Shown here piece by piece: positions 9,711 through 17,945 of a stretch of DNA of 64,000 bases. This DNA comes from Fictibacillus nanhaiensis (GTDB lineage Bacteria > Bacillota > Bacilli > Bacillales > Fictibacillaceae), in the NCBI GenBank assembly GCA_016401345.1, contig JAEACG010000002.1:620001-684000 (forward strand). The letters run 5' to 3'. A model generated the notes under the pieces. That model ran no database searches. It was not told where the DNA came from and saw nothing but the letters and a program-made list of their open reading frames with translations. The translations under genes and the position numbers were made by a program. Positions within the stretch are counted from its first letter, which is position 1, and each line of letters starts with the position of its first letter.

Positions 9711-9839
9711 AGTTGACTGTAGTGAAAGGTGCGAGACTCCTGCGGGACAAGCTGTCAGGTGAGACACTTAATGGCGCATAGCGGCAAGTGGCTCACCGCC
9801 TGCCCCGCGGAAAGCGAGCAACTGTAACGAAAGTCAACT
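9711..9839. repeat. 129-bp intergenic repeat with complementary ends, copy 1
   Basis: The element runs from AGTTGACT (9711-9718) to AGTCAACT (9832-9839), an 8-bp perfect inverted pair. Internal conserved blocks are GCGAGACTCCTGCGGGA, GTCAGGTGAGACACTTA, GGCAAGTGGCTCACC and GCCCCGCGGAAAG. An intact copy of exactly the same length lies at 20929-21057. It fills most of the roughly 300-base gap 9637-9932, in which no gene is seen. It has the character of a MITE or structured repeat, with no coding capacity. Confidence 0.85.
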
Positions 9840-9932
9840 CTTTCAAATATCACCTAAGAAAAAACAAAAATACCCACTCATGACTTCCCCTGCATTTACA
9901 AATACTAAGTAAAAAATGACAGGGTGATAAAG

Positions 9933-10424
9933 ATGGGAAAACTCAAATTAGCTTTTATCTTGTTATTTTCACCAATATGGCCGATCGGAGACGCACATGC
10001 CTTAGGAGACCCTTATTTAATCATTAACAAAACATCCAACAGACTTGCATACGTTGAAGATGGGACCATTAAAGAAATCTACAAAGTAGCAACAGGAAAG
10101 TCGAAAGAACTTACACCAGAAGGCGAGTTTACAATCACCGTAAAAGCTGTGGATCCTTATTATCGAAAAAAAGATATTCCAGGTGGTGACAAAACGAATC
10201 CGCTCGGCACACGATGGATCGGTTTTGACGCAAACGGAACGGACGGTCGTACCTTTGGAATACATGGAAATAATAATCCATCTGCCATCGGAAGATATGT
10301 TACGGCAGGATGTATTCGTATGTATGAAAAAGATGTTCAGAAGCTTTACAGCAAACTAAAGATAGGCACAAAGATAAAAGTGATCCACTCACAAAAAAGC
10401 TTTGATGAGATTATAAAACAGTAA
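9933..10424 (+). CDS. Secreted L,D-transpeptidase (YkuD domain)
   Basis: This 163-residue protein has a signal peptide (residues 1-23, ending near DAHA) followed by a YkuD catalytic domain. His111 (FGIHGNN) and Cys127 in TAGCIRM form the active site. The usual Ser/His before Gly-Cys is Thr124-Ala125 here. Such enzymes make 3-3 cross-links in peptidoglycan or act at the cortex. There is no LysM domain, unlike B. subtilis YkuD. ATG 9933 is preferred over GTG 9924, because AGGGTG then lies at a normal distance. Confidence 0.9.
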   Translation: MGKLKLAFILLFSPIWPIGDAHALGDPYLIINKTSNRLAYVEDGTIKEIYKVATGKSKELTPEGEFTITVKAVDPYYRKKDIPGGDKTNPLGTRWIGFDANGTDGRTFGIHGNNNPSAIGRYVTAGCIRMYEKDVQKLYSKLKIGTKIKVIHSQKSFDEIIKQ

Positions 10425-10432
10425 TCATGTAA

Positions 10433-10460
10433 AACCCCCAGTTCAAGAGAACTGGGGGTT
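10433..10460. terminator. Bidirectional hairpin between the L,D-transpeptidase gene and prli42
   Basis: Perfect 12-bp stem AACCCCCAGTTC / GAACTGGGGGTT with loop AAGA. It follows the stop of the plus-strand gene and, read on the minus strand, is followed by TTTT after prli42. It probably serves both converging transcripts, although the T tracts are short. Confidence 0.8.
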
Positions 10461-10467
10461 AACGGTT

Positions 10468-10560
10468 TTATAAGAAAAAAGCGACTCCTGTTAAAAGACT
10501 GCTTAGAACGAGACAAATAATCATTACATAGACAATCGTTTTTATTAATTTTTGATTCAA
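10468..10560 (-). CDS. prli42: Prli42-like stressosome-associated membrane miniprotein
   Basis: The 30-codon frame reads NQKLIKTIVYVMIICLVLSS then LLTGVAFFL, from TTG 10560. A strong ribosome site AGGAGGG (10569-10575 on the complementary strand) lies 8 bases before the TTG. The pattern of a short basic N-terminus, one transmembrane helix and a terminal LSSLLTGVAFFL closely matches the Prli42 family. In Listeria these proteins anchor the stressosome protein RsbR to the membrane, and they are widespread in Firmicutes under 35 residues. The identification rests on length, motif and ribosome site. Family function is established for Listeria and inferred here. Confidence 0.85.
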   Translation of the reverse strand: MNQKLIKTIVYVMIICLVLSSLLTGVAFFL

Positions 10561-10678
10561 AGCCTTTACCCTCCTATAAACATTTCCATCTTAATTGTAT
10601 CTTGTTTGGAGGGCAGAAACAAGAAATCCTAAGATACCAATTTGCAAATTTAGTCGAAAATTTGCGCTATCAAGCAGG

Positions 10679-10692
10679 AAAAAGCGCTTACA
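10679..10692 (+). promoter_or_regulatory. Possible cre (CcpA) site before the methylmalonyl-CoA operon
   Basis: AAAAAGCGCTTACA matches the catabolite-responsive element consensus TGWAANCGNTNWCA at 12 of 14 positions; the first two bases differ. It is 55 bases before the mutase start, a location suited to catabolite repression of propionate metabolism. It is a pattern match only. Confidence 0.4.
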
Positions 10693-10746
10693 AAACGAAA
10701 GATGTTATGTTGAGACTATTTTTCTTTGTTAAACAGGAGGCTTCTA

Positions 10747-12387
10747 ATGGACAAACAACAGCGTATAAAAGAGTGGCAAGAAAAGACCGAACAATCAATG
10801 AATAGATTTCCCGAACGAAAAGAGAGGTTTCATACTTCATCTGATATAGAGGTTGGAAGGCTGTATGGTACAGAGGAAGAGCATTATCCGATGGAATCAC
10901 TAGGGCTTCCAGGAGAGTATCCATACACGCGTGGTTCTCAATCTACCATGTATCGTGCAAGGTTCTGGACGATGAGACAATACGCAGGGTTTGGTTCTGC
11001 TGAAGAAACGAATAAACGTTTTCGCTATCTACTTGATCAAGGGCAAACCGGGCTTTCTGTAGCATTCGACCTTCCTACACAAATCGGGTATGACTCTGAT
11101 CACTCAATGTCCCGAGGGGAAGTAGGAAAAGTGGGGGTAGCGATAGACTCCATCGAAGACATGGAAGCACTTTTAAAAGACATTCCGCTCGATAAGGTAA
11201 GTACTTCGATGACGATCAACGCACCGGCTTCTGTCCTGCTCGCTATGTATATCGCTGTTGCTGAGAAGCAGGGAGTAGGTCCAGAAAAGCTCTCAGGAAC
11301 GATACAGAATGATATCTTAAAAGAATACATCGCTCGTGGTACATATATTTTCCCTCCAAAGCCTTCAATGCGATTGATTACAGATATCTTCGGCTATTGT
11401 CAGGAATTTGTGCCAAAGTGGAATACGATCAGCATCTCTGGTTATCACATTCGAGAAGCTGGGGCGAATGCCGCACAAGAACTTGCTTTTACGATTGCAA
11501 ATGGGCTCGCATATGTGGATGCTGCGATAGAATCCGGGTTGAAGATTGATGATTTTGCTCCGCGGTTAGCTTTTTTCTTCAACGCTCATAACCAGTTCTT
11601 TGAGGAAGTTGCGAAGTTCAGAGCAGCTCGTAGAATGTGGGCTAAACTAATGAGAGAACATTATGGCGCTAAGAATCCGAAGTCATGGCAGCTTCGTTTT
11701 CATACCCAAACAGGTGGCTCGACCCTAACTGCGCAGCAACCGGATAACAATATCGTACGTGTTACAACGCAAGCACTATCAGCCGTCCTAGGAGGAACGC
11801 AGAGCCTTCATACGAACTCAAGAGATGAAGCACTTGCTCTTCCTACAGAAGATTCGGCTCGAATCGCTCTTCGTACTCAGCAGATCTTAGCTCATGAGAC
11901 AGGTGTGGCAGATACGGTTGATCCACTTGCGGGTTCTTATTACGTCGAACATTTAACAGATGAGCTGGAACGAAAAGCAAACGAATATATTGAAAAGATC
12001 AATCAGATGGGTGGCGCGGTTGCAGCGGTTGAACAAGGATACATGCAGCGAGAGATCCACCATACGTCCTATGAAACACAAAAAAAGATCGAGAATGGCC
12101 AAGAAATCATCGTCGGCATGAATAAATTTAGTATTGAAAATGAACCTCAGCCAGAACTATTAAGAGTTGATCCAACTTTAGGAGAGAAACAGAAAGAAAA
12201 GCTGCAAACACTGAAAGCAAAGAGAGATCAAAACCGAGTGAGCGCTCAGTTGGATTCGTTACGTGCTGCAGCTAAAAGTGATGATAACTTAATGCCGATC
12301 ATCGTTGAGTGCGTGAAATCATATTGTACGATCGGAGAAATATGCGGTGTGCTTCGAGAAGAATTTGGAGAGTACACAGGCGTCTAA
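10747..12387 (+). CDS. Methylmalonyl-CoA mutase catalytic subunit (no B12 domain)
   Basis: This 546-residue protein comprises only the substrate-binding TIM-barrel part of a B12-dependent acyl-CoA mutase ([66 protein letters not shown]). The C-terminus ends [15 protein letters not shown], as in isobutyryl-CoA mutase large subunits. The two positions that distinguish the activities, Tyr/Arg in methylmalonyl-CoA mutase and Phe/Gln in isobutyryl-CoA mutase, are Tyr79 and Arg197 here, pointing to methylmalonyl-CoA. This alignment is from memory. The cobalamin domain is supplied by the next gene. ATG 10747 has AGGAGG five bases upstream. It is the first gene of a four-gene operon. Confidence 0.92.
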   Translation: MDKQQRIKEWQEKTEQSMNRFPERKERFHTSSDIEVGRLYGTEEEHYPMESLGLPGEYPYTRGSQSTMYRARFWTMRQYAGFGSAEETNKRFRYLLDQGQTGLSVAFDLPTQIGYDSDHSMSRGEVGKVGVAIDSIEDMEALLKDIPLDKVSTSMTINAPASVLLAMYIAVAEKQGVGPEKLSGTIQNDILKEYIARGTYIFPPKPSMRLITDIFGYCQEFVPKWNTISISGYHIREAGANAAQELAFTIANGLAYVDAAIESGLKIDDFAPRLAFFFNAHNQFFEEVAKFRAARRMWAKLMREHYGAKNPKSWQLRFHTQTGGSTLTAQQPDNNIVRVTTQALSAVLGGTQSLHTNSRDEALALPTEDSARIALRTQQILAHETGVADTVDPLAGSYYVEHLTDELERKANEYIEKINQMGGAVAAVEQGYMQREIHHTSYETQKKIENGQEIIVGMNKFSIENEPQPELLRVDPTLGEKQKEKLQTLKAKRDQNRVSAQLDSLRAAAKSDDNLMPIIVECVKSYCTIGEICGVLREEFGEYTGV

Positions 12388-12410
12388 AAATAGAGAGGAG
12401 TGGAGAAACG

Positions 12411-13262
12411 ATGAAGAAAACAATTCGTGTTTTAATTGCAAAACCAGGACTCGACGGACATGACCGAGGAGCTCTTGTTGTTTCTCAAGCACTAAGAGAT
12501 TATGGAATGGAAGTCATTTATACGGGGTTAAGACAAACACCAGAACAAATAGCTGCTGCCGCTGTCCAAGAAGACGTGGATGCGATCGGTTTATCTTGTT
12601 TGTCAGGCGCACATAACGAACTTTTTCCAGAAGTGATGAGACTTCTTCATGAAAAAGGAGCAGATGATATTATCGTTGTCGGTGGTGGGGTAATTCCATG
12701 GGAAGACATTCCCTTCTTAGAGTCCAAAGGCATACAAAAAGTTTTCACGCCAGGAACTCCGACGATCGAAACAGCCAAATTTATCGAACAAGCGGTATAT
12801 GAACGTGATGGGATTACAGAAGAGGTGTTTTCAGGAGTAGCGCCAGAACGGATTGATCATATTGGAATCGCTGTAAAATCTTTAGATGAAGCGCTCCCGT
12901 TTTATGTGAATGTTCTAGGATTAACACTTGAAGCGATCGAGGAAGTTCCTTCACAAAAAGTGAAAGTAGCTTTTATAAAGATCGGAGAGACGAGGTTAGA
13001 ACTGCTTGAAGCCTTAACTTTAGACAGCCCTATCGCTCAGTTTATTGAAAAGCGGGGGCAAGGTGTACATCACGTTGCTCTTGGCGTTACAAACATACAA
13101 GACCGCATTGATGAGATGAAATCAAACGGGATCAAGATGATTCATGACGCTGCTGTTCCTGGCGCAGGTGGGGCGTCAGTTGCCTTCATGCATCCTTCTT
13201 CTACACATAAGGTTTTGTTTGAGCTTTGTGAGAAGACGAAAAGTAAGGAGGAAGCAAAATAA
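12411..13262 (+). CDS. Fusion of B12-binding mutase subunit and methylmalonyl-CoA epimerase
   Basis: One 283-residue frame holds two enzymes. Residues 1 to about 135 are a cobalamin-binding domain with [11 protein letters not shown], where Asp15-x-His17-x-x-Gly20 is the base-off/His-on motif and His17 the lower cobalt ligand. Residues from about 147 ([19 protein letters not shown]) to 275 are a glyoxalase-fold methylmalonyl-CoA epimerase, with metal-ligand segments [14 protein letters not shown] and VLFELCE. The linker is about 12 residues, and no ribosome site plus start codon lies at the junction. The product would complete the mutase in trans and also convert (S)- to (R)-methylmalonyl-CoA. 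GAGAGGAG precedes ATG 12411. B. subtilis keeps a free epimerase homologue (YqjC) at this locus. Confidence 0.92.
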   Translation: MKKTIRVLIAKPGLDGHDRGALVVSQALRDYGMEVIYTGLRQTPEQIAAAAVQEDVDAIGLSCLSGAHNELFPEVMRLLHEKGADDIIVVGGGVIPWEDIPFLESKGIQKVFTPGTPTIETAKFIEQAVYERDGITEEVFSGVAPERIDHIGIAVKSLDEALPFYVNVLGLTLEAIEEVPSQKVKVAFIKIGETRLELLEALTLDSPIAQFIEKRGQGVHHVALGVTNIQDRIDEMKSNGIKMIHDAAVPGAGGASVAFMHPSSTHKVLFELCEKTKSKEEAK

Positions 13263-14809
13263 TGGACATCTATGACAAGATTAATGAGCTTTATGAAAAG
13301 AAAACAGAGATTGAATTAGGCGGCGGTGATGACCGCATCGATAAACAGCATGAACGCGGAAAGTTAACGGCACGGGAACGCATCGATCTTTTACTAGATG
13401 AAGGTACGTTTGTTGAATTGAATCCTTTCATGGAGCACCGCTCACATGACTTTGGTCTATCCGGGATGAAGGCACCAGGAGAAGGTGTAGTGACGGGATA
13501 CGGAAAGATTCATGGCCGTCCTATTTATCTGTTCGCTCAAGATTTTACGGTATTTGGCGGCGCTCTTGGAGAGATGCACGCGAAAAAGATTGCTGCAGTT
13601 ATGGATCTTGCGGCAAAGAACGGAACTCCTTTTATCGGGTTGAACGATTCAGGAGGTGCGCGTATACAAGAAGGTGTCATGTCGCTTGATGGCTATGGCC
13701 ATATCTTTTATCGAAACAGCATCTATTCAGGCGTGATTCCACAAATATCCGTTATTATGGGACCTTGTGCAGGAGGAGCGGTGTATTCCCCAGCGATCAC
13801 TGATTTTGTGTTTATGGTGGAAAAGACAAGTCAGATGTTTATCACAGGACCAAAAGTGATCGAGACTGTAACAGGGGAAAAGATTTCTTCGGAAGATCTA
13901 GGTGGTGCTGAAGTTCATGGATCTAAGAGTGGGAACGCACATTTTACAGCACCATCTGAATCAGAAGTGTTAGAAGATGTTAGACGTTTAATCTCTTACC
14001 TTCCGCAGAATAATAAAGAGAGAACGCCAGTCTTACCTTGGGGAGATGAAGAGGATGATCGCCCTGAACTAACTGAGATCATCCCATTTGATTCAACTAG
14101 GCCCTATGATGTAAGAACGGTTATCCAAGAAGTGGTGGATAAGGACTCATTCATGGAAGTTCATGCTCAATTTGCAAGAAATATAGTTGTAGGTTTTGCC
14201 AGGATAAAGGGTGAAGTGATAGGATTAGTATGTAATCAGCCAAAAGTCATGGCTGGAGGACTAGACATTGATTCTTCAGATAAAGCATCGCGTTTTATCC
14301 GTTTATGTGACTCTTTCAATATTCCGATCATCACGTTTGAGGATGTAACAGGATTCTTTCCAGGGGTAAAACAAGAGCATGGCGGTATTATCCGTCATGG
14401 AGCAAAGATTCTTTATGCGTACTCAGAAGCGACTGTTCCAAAGATAACAATCATTCTTCGAAAAGCATATGGCGGTGCATATGTAGCTTTAAACAGTAAA
14501 TCTATCGGAGCAGATTTAGTATTTGCATGGCCGAATGCTGAGATCGCTGTTATGGGGCCACAAGGAGCTGCGAATATCATCTTCGCCAAAGAGATCGAAC
14601 GAAGCGAAGATCCTGAAGCGACAAGGGCCGCGAAGATCGAAGAGTATCGTACGAAGTTCGCTAACCCTTATATCGCTGCAGCAAACGGGATGGTAGATGA
14701 TGTTATTGATCCGAGAGATACGAGAATCAAGTGTATTCAGGCGCTTGACATGCTGCGCAACAAGAGTGAAGACAGACCTTACAAAAAGCATGGAAACATA
14801 CCACTATAA
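13262..14809 (+). CDS. yqjD: Acyl-CoA (propionyl-/methylmalonyl-CoA) carboxyltransferase subunit
   Basis: This 515-residue carboxyltransferase beta subunit has the two crotonase-like halves. The biotin/acyl-CoA oxyanion loops are visible as GPCAGGAVYSPA and, in the C-terminal half, RKAYGGAYVALNSK. Its length equals that of PccB proteins and B. subtilis YqjD. Its ATG overlaps the stop of the epimerase fusion by one base (TAATG). No biotin carboxylase gene lies nearby, so the partner subunits must come from elsewhere. In this operon it would form (S)-methylmalonyl-CoA from propionyl-CoA, or act in the reverse direction. Confidence 0.93.
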   Translation: MDIYDKINELYEKKTEIELGGGDDRIDKQHERGKLTARERIDLLLDEGTFVELNPFMEHRSHDFGLSGMKAPGEGVVTGYGKIHGRPIYLFAQDFTVFGGALGEMHAKKIAAVMDLAAKNGTPFIGLNDSGGARIQEGVMSLDGYGHIFYRNSIYSGVIPQISVIMGPCAGGAVYSPAITDFVFMVEKTSQMFITGPKVIETVTGEKISSEDLGGAEVHGSKSGNAHFTAPSESEVLEDVRRLISYLPQNNKERTPVLPWGDEEDDRPELTEIIPFDSTRPYDVRTVIQEVVDKDSFMEVHAQFARNIVVGFARIKGEVIGLVCNQPKVMAGGLDIDSSDKASRFIRLCDSFNIPIITFEDVTGFFPGVKQEHGGIIRHGAKILYAYSEATVPKITIILRKAYGGAYVALNSKSIGADLVFAWPNAEIAVMGPQGAANIIFAKEIERSEDPEATRAAKIEEYRTKFANPYIAAANGMVDDVIDPRDTRIKCIQALDMLRNKSEDRPYKKHGNIPL

Positions 14810-14827
14810 AAAGCGAGGGATACATAA

Positions 14828-15958
14828 ATGGTAAATGCAGACCGTTTGTTAAACGAATTTTTAGAGCTTGTTCAAATTGACTCTGAGACTAGACACGAGA
14901 AAGAGATATCAATCGTTCTTAAAAAGAAATTTGAAGAGCTTGGTGTTGAAGTTTATGAAGATGATGCTGAATCAACGACAGAGCACGCAGCAGGAAATTT
15001 AATCTGTACGTTAAAAGGAAATAAAGAAGGCGTTGACACGATCTATTTCACTTCTCATATGGATACAGTTACTCCAGGTAACGGGATCAAACCTTCAATA
15101 AAAGATGGATATGTAGTAACAGATGGAACTACGATTCTTGGAGCGGATGACAAAGCAGGTCTTGCTGCTATGTTTGAAGCGATTAAAGTACTAAAAGAAG
15201 AGAATATCTCTCACGGTGATATTCAATTTATCATTACGGTAGGAGAGGAATCTGGCTTGGTTGGTGCAAAGGCAATGGATGCGTCAAAAATCACAGCTAA
15301 ATACGGTTTTGCCTTAGACAGTGATGGTCCTGTTGGAGATATTATTGTAGCTGCTCCTACACAGGCTAAAGTTCGAGCGAAAATCTATGGAAAATCGGCA
15401 CATGCAGGTGTTGCTCCTGAAAAAGGCGTTTCAGCTATCACGATTGCAGCTAAAGCGATCGCTCGCATGCCACTTGGCAGAATTGATGAAGAAACGACAG
15501 CAAACATCGGCCATTTTCATGGTGGAGGTACAGGAGAGCAAACGAATATCGTTTGTGACACTGTTTTCGTACTAGCTGAAGCGCGTTCATTAATCAACGA
15601 GAAAATGGAAGTTCAAACAGCAAAAATGAAAGAAGCGTATGAATCAGCTGCTGCAGAATTAGGCGGACGTGCAGAAGTTGAAATCGAAGTAATGTATCCT
15701 GGATTCAAATTTGGTGAAGGTGATCATGTTGTAGAAGTTGCCAAAAAAGCAGCTGAGAAGATCGGACGCCCACATAGACTTCTTCACAGTGGTGGTGGAA
15801 GTGATGCGAACATTATCGCGGGTCACGGTATTCCAACCGTAAATCTAGCTGTAGGGTATGAAGAGATTCACACAACGAATGAAAGAATGCCGATTGAGGA
15901 ATTGACGAAGACGGCAGAAATGGTACTTGCAGTCATCGGAATAACAGCAGGCGAATAA
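14828..15958 (+). CDS. yqjE: M20-family tripeptidase/aminopeptidase (YqjE, PepT-like)
   Basis: This 376-residue zinc peptidase has TSHMDTV (first metal His/Asp), GADDKAG (bridging Asp), GEESGLVGA (catalytic and metal Glu) and a C-terminal metal His in ATTN-like EIHTTNERM. A dimerisation domain lies between. It is labelled PepT-like in databases, with di- or tripeptides as probable substrates. It follows the carboxyltransferase by 18 bases, just as yqjE follows yqjD in B. subtilis. A functional link to methylmalonyl-CoA is not obvious. A terminator ends the operon. Confidence 0.9.
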   Translation: MVNADRLLNEFLELVQIDSETRHEKEISIVLKKKFEELGVEVYEDDAESTTEHAAGNLICTLKGNKEGVDTIYFTSHMDTVTPGNGIKPSIKDGYVVTDGTTILGADDKAGLAAMFEAIKVLKEENISHGDIQFIITVGEESGLVGAKAMDASKITAKYGFALDSDGPVGDIIVAAPTQAKVRAKIYGKSAHAGVAPEKGVSAITIAAKAIARMPLGRIDEETTANIGHFHGGGTGEQTNIVCDTVFVLAEARSLINEKMEVQTAKMKEAYESAAAELGGRAEVEIEVMYPGFKFGEGDHVVEVAKKAAEKIGRPHRLLHSGGGSDANIIAGHGIPTVNLAVGYEEIHTTNERMPIEELTKTAEMVLAVIGITAGE

Positions 15959-15969
15959 GAAAAATGACG

Positions 15970-15998
15970 AAACTTGGCGGATTTTCGCCAAGTTTTTA
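15970..15998 (+). terminator. Intrinsic terminator of the methylmalonyl-CoA operon
   Basis: AAACTTGGCG (15970-15979) pairs with CGCCAAGTTT (15986-15995), then TTATT. Confidence 0.9.
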
Positions 15999-16058
15999 TT
16001 GTTTAATAGGCCTTGTTGCCTGTTTTTGTTGCTCTTTATAACAAAATGTCGCAAAAAG

Positions 16059-16088
16059 TTGACAGTCACTTTATGATTTATGTAAGAT
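16059..16088 (+). promoter_or_regulatory. Sigma-A promoter of the MarR-family gene
   Basis: A consensus -35 box TTGACA (16059-16064) is followed after 18 bases by TAAGAT (16083-16088). The leader to the ATG at 16154 is about 60 bases. Confidence 0.6.
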
Positions 16089-16153
16089 ATTTTTATCATG
16101 TAAATGAAAATATTGGTAATTTAAAAGAATCTTATTTCGGGGGAGGAAATGGG

Positions 16154-16651
16154 ATGAGTCAACTATCTGACATGCATATGATGGTAAATTATATGCGTGG
16201 CGTGTATAAAGTTTTAGAAGAAGATTGGCAGAAAGCTGCAAAAGCCATTGGGTTAACTCAAGCTGAACAACATATTTTATGGATCGTTTCACTAGAACAA
16301 GACATTACGATCTCTAAGATCGCTTATTACGGATTGTGGGATGTATCTACAGTGATGCAAGTGATCAAACGACTAAAAGATAAAGGCTATGTGAGACTAG
16401 AGAAAAAGAATGATGACCGCCGAATATCTTATGTTTATTTAACAGATGAAGGATTGGTAAAACATAAAGAGTCCACGAGCTTTAACTGCCAAATCTATGG
16501 CTTTCTTCAAAAGTGGATGGAAGATGAAAGTAAAAAGGACTTCTATCGAGATCTGGTTCAATTACATAAAGATTTAAACAAACATTTTCATGGTGAAGAA
16601 TTTGTTGATTGGGTAGAGGATACTGGAAAACGGCTTCACAAGACAAGGTAG
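16154..16651 (+). CDS. MarR-family transcriptional regulator (Hpr/ScoC-like)
   Basis: This 165-residue winged-helix protein has a recognition region ISKIAYYGLWDVSTVMQVIK and a wing EKKNDDRRISYVYLTDEG. The N-terminal LEEDWQKAAKAIGLTQAEQH followed by ILWI resembles the transition-state regulator Hpr/ScoC of B. subtilis more than typical MarR proteins, but it lacks the long C-terminal tail of ScoC. ATG 16154 has GGGAGG seven bases upstream. It stands alone between two terminators, so the target genes are unknown. Whether it is orthologous to ScoC cannot be decided from sequence alone. Confidence 0.85.
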   Translation: MSQLSDMHMMVNYMRGVYKVLEEDWQKAAKAIGLTQAEQHILWIVSLEQDITISKIAYYGLWDVSTVMQVIKRLKDKGYVRLEKKNDDRRISYVYLTDEGLVKHKESTSFNCQIYGFLQKWMEDESKKDFYRDLVQLHKDLNKHFHGEEFVDWVEDTGKRLHKTR

Positions 16652-16671
16652 ATACCTTGTCTTTTTCTTTT
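16641..16671 (+). terminator. Intrinsic terminator overlapping the MarR gene stop
   Basis: AGACAAGG (16641-16648) / CCTTGTCT (16655-16662) with a 6-base loop containing the stop codon, then TTTTCTTTT. Confidence 0.88.
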
Positions 16672-16752
16672 GTATAGACCGTCGTTCCTTTTGTTTTTAA
16701 ACGCTGTTCTAACATATACTAATAGATAAGTTTTGATAAAGGGAGTGTTCAT

Positions 16753-17928
16753 GTGTATCAGTCTCCTGGGTCTAAAAGAAGAATCATATTTCATGTGGAC
16801 ATGAACAGCTTCTATGCTTCAGTCGAAATGGCTGAAAACCCTGATCTTCGAGGAAAGCCCGTTGCGGTAGCCGGTAATGTAGAAGAACGAAAAGGAATCA
16901 TCGTAACTTGTAGTTATGAAGCGAGGGAAAAAGGCGTAAGAACAACGATGCCTCTTTGGCAAGCTAGAAAACTTTGTCCTAATCTGGTGGTTGTTCCACC
17001 AAACTTTGAAACATACAAAATGTATTCATCACGCATGTTTCAGCTTCTGCAGGAATATACAGAAAAGGTAGAGCCTGTTTCCATCGATGAAGGCTACATG
17101 GATGTAACAGACTGCCAAGAACCACTTGAAATGGCAAAAGAGATTCAATCAAGATTGTTGAATGAGCTGAACTTGCCATCATCTATCGGAATCGGTCCGA
17201 ATAAATTTTTAGCTAAAACAGCTTCAGATATGAAGAAACCGCTCGGGATCACTGTACTTAGAAAGAGAGATCTCAGTGAAAAGTTATGGCCGCTGAAAGT
17301 GGGAGAGATGCACGGAATCGGTAAGAAGACCGAAGAAAAGTTAAATAAATACGGCATCATGACAATAAAAGATCTCGCAGATGCCGTAGATTATGAACTG
17401 AAGCATCGTTTTGGCATCAATGGTATAAAGATGAAAGAACGAGCAAACGGTATCGATACGCGTCCAGTTGATCCTAGTGCGGCAAGTGATTATCGGTCGA
17501 TCGGCAGTTCTACGACATTGAGTGAAGACCTTATCTCTGTTAAGGAAACAGAGCCTGTTTTTAAAAAGCTTGCGGAAAAAGTATCGTCTCGGCTTAAAAC
17601 AAAAGGGTATGTAGCGCTAACGATTGCGATCACTATTCGCTACAGCGATCGGAAAACGATCACGAGAAGTAAAATGCTCGCGAACGGAACACAGCATGCA
17701 ATAGATATCCAAAAAACAGCGGTCGAACTCTTTCGCAGACATTGGAATCAGGAACCTGTTCGTTTATTGGGCATAACTGCTACAGAAGTAGTGGAGAAAG
17801 ATCAAGCGACTTATCAGCTTGATCTGTTCTCTGTCGAAAAGAACGAAAAAGACGCTCTGCTTCATGATGTATTATCATCGATCGAAAGAAAGCATGGAGA
17901 AGGCATCATAAAAAAGGGAAAAAAGTAA
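16753..17928 (+). CDS. dinB: DNA polymerase IV (Y-family, YqjH type)
   Basis: This 391-residue translesion polymerase has palm motifs HVDMNSFYASVE (first metal Asp) and VSIDEGYMD (second acidic pair). A helix-hairpin-helix region (MHGIGKKTEEKLNKYG) and a little-finger domain follow. The sliding-clamp motif QLDLF lies close to the C-terminus. The start is GTG 16753 with GGGAG upstream. An overlapping ATG at 16751 is in another frame. It bypasses damaged bases at the fork without proofreading. It is followed closely by a PAP2 phosphatase gene, with which it may share a transcript. No LexA box was seen upstream, in contrast to the polymerase at 25322. Confidence 0.94.
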   Translation: MYQSPGSKRRIIFHVDMNSFYASVEMAENPDLRGKPVAVAGNVEERKGIIVTCSYEAREKGVRTTMPLWQARKLCPNLVVVPPNFETYKMYSSRMFQLLQEYTEKVEPVSIDEGYMDVTDCQEPLEMAKEIQSRLLNELNLPSSIGIGPNKFLAKTASDMKKPLGITVLRKRDLSEKLWPLKVGEMHGIGKKTEEKLNKYGIMTIKDLADAVDYELKHRFGINGIKMKERANGIDTRPVDPSAASDYRSIGSSTTLSEDLISVKETEPVFKKLAEKVSSRLKTKGYVALTIAITIRYSDRKTITRSKMLANGTQHAIDIQKTAVELFRRHWNQEPVRLLGITATEVVEKDQATYQLDLFSVEKNEKDALLHDVLSSIERKHGEGIIKKGKK

Positions 17929-17945
17929 CAGGAGCTGATCATTTC

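Noticed and set aside
9637-9932. Possible non-coding RNA gene in the gap after yqjA
   Set aside because: The structure seen is the dispersed repeat. No separate promoter or terminator supports an independent RNA gene.
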